Below are positions 63,362 to 64,000 of a DNA stretch of 64,000 bases, piece by piece. Position 1 is the first letter of the stretch, and every line of letters begins with the position of its first letter. The stretch spans positions 1 through 64,000 of the forward strand of contig JAHBUZ010000005.1 of assembly GCA_019637815.1 (NCBI GenBank), given 5' to 3'. This DNA is from Chloroflexota bacterium. Lineage in GTDB: Bacteria; Chloroflexota; Limnocylindria; Limnocylindrales; CSP1-4. The notes beneath the pieces were generated by a model. The model did no database searches, was not told the DNA's origin, and was given only the letters and a program-made list of their open reading frames with translations. The position numbers were made by a program, and so were the translations under genes.

Positions 63362-64000
63362 TCAGTCGATCGTCGTCCCCAGGCCGATGAGCACCACACC
63401 GCCGATGGCCAGGGCCGCTCCCACGAGCGCGACGCGGGTGAGTCGCTCCCCCAGTACCACCCGTGCCAGCATCGCCGTGCTCAGCGGATAGAGCGACGAG
63501 AGGACCACGGACACCGCCAGCGTGGTCTCCGCGCGTGACAGCACGAAGAACAGGTTGCCCAGGGTGTCGCCGACCGCCGACAGCACGATGAACGGCAAGG
63601 CGGGCCGGGTCCCTGCGAACGAGGGCAGTCGACCCGTCGCGGCGAGCGCACCTGCGGCCGTCAGGACCACCGCGCAGGCAGCGGCGCGGGCCCCGAGCAG
63701 CGTCCACCACGAGCTGCCACCCGCGGCATGCGCCTGGTCGATGCCCAGGAAGAAGCCCGCGAACCCCAGGCCGGCGAGCAGGATGAGCCCCCACTCGACG
63801 AGCCGGGCGCGGATGGTAGCGCCAGGCGCCGGGTCCGCAGAGAGCCCCGGTCCCGCATCGAGCGCCGGCTCCGCGGTCGGCATCGCCACCGCGACGACCG
63901 CGCCCAGCGCGAGCAGCATCCCCAGGAGGGCGACAGGGCCCACGACATCGCCACTGGCCAGCGAGATGGCCGTCGGCACCGCCGCCGCGATGACCCCGGT
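63362..64000 (-). CDS. EamA/DMT-family transporter (5' end outside window)
   Basis: About 212 C-terminal residues are visible and the frame stays open to the right edge. Six or seven helices are present, with the second EamA repeat in ALPFIVLSAVGDTLGNLFF, SVVLSSLYPLSTAMLARVVLGERLT and a GAALAIGGVVLIG ending. It exports small metabolites of unknown kind. It converges on modB with a 56-base gap. Confidence 0.85.
   Translation of the reverse strand, partial: TGVIAAAVPTAISLASGDVVGPVALLGMLLALGAVVAVAMPTAEPALDAGPGLSADPAPGATIRARLVEWGLILLAGLGFAGFFLGIDQAHAAGGSSWWTLLGARAAACAVVLTAAGALAATGRLPSFAGTRPALPFIVLSAVGDTLGNLFFVLSRAETTLAVSVVLSSLYPLSTAMLARVVLGERLTRVALVGAALAIGGVVLIGLGTTID

Overview
The window is very GC-rich, densely coded DNA from a free-living bacterium, probably aerobic. 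The mix of genes suggests a member of Chloroflexota, perhaps the uncultured soil and freshwater class Limnocylindria (Ellin6529). It combines bifunctional glucose/mannose isomerases, archaeal-type AhcY, form II CO-dehydrogenase-like genes with coxDEFG accessories, a BTAD regulator and many VapBC modules. This placement is inferred from gene content; no marker gene is present. Many genes appear to be transcribed without a leader: a TANNNT box lies 6 to 8 bases before the start codon and there is no Shine-Dalgarno (SD) sequence.

Layout. 0-2.6 kb: a btuFCD-like B12 uptake operon on the minus strand behind a cobalamin riboswitch. 2.8-5.4 kb: a secreted metzincin-like protease and a secreted partner. 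5.6-13.2 kb: a GDP-mannose route (SWIM protein, glucose/mannose-6-P isomerase, phosphomannomutase, mannose-1-P guanylyltransferase) mixed with three sulfotransferases, which suggests a sulfated mannose-containing surface glycan. 13.2-18.9 kb: a methyl-cycle operon, apt, mtnA-like, GNAT, ahcY, metK. 19-24.2 kb: maturation genes for a molybdenum hydroxylase (coxG, xdhC/coxF, coxE, moxR/coxD), with a vapBC module inside.

24.2-51 kb is accessory in character: a STAND-BTAD regulator, secreted proteins, a propeller gene with a decayed relative, RidA, a pyridoxamine oxidase-fold protein, a molybdopterin-binding protein, the structural coxM-coxL-coxS genes (35.9-39.7 kb), and an ABC exporter with two secreted proteins facing a two-component system (41.6-47.9 kb). 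Most of the seven toxin-antitoxin loci and at least four decayed toxin fragments lie here. A psuK-like/psuG pair (48.9-51.7 kb) is split by one such module.

51.8-60.7 kb: a plus-strand operon for the oxidative pentose phosphate pathway, tkt, pgi, gnd, zwf, opcA, pgl, with 18-bp repeats inside opcA and just after pgl. 61.1-63.3 kb: a MerR-HTH/Mop molybdate regulator with modA and modB but no modC. A truncated EamA transporter closes the window.

Molybdenum is a recurring theme: uptake, cofactor handling, hydroxylase and maturation genes. The most promising undescribed items are the two-component/ABC/secreted-protein cluster at 41.6-47.9 kb, the Cys-less MtnA-like protein in the methyl-cycle operon, and the toxin-antitoxin operators that enclose leaderless -10 boxes.
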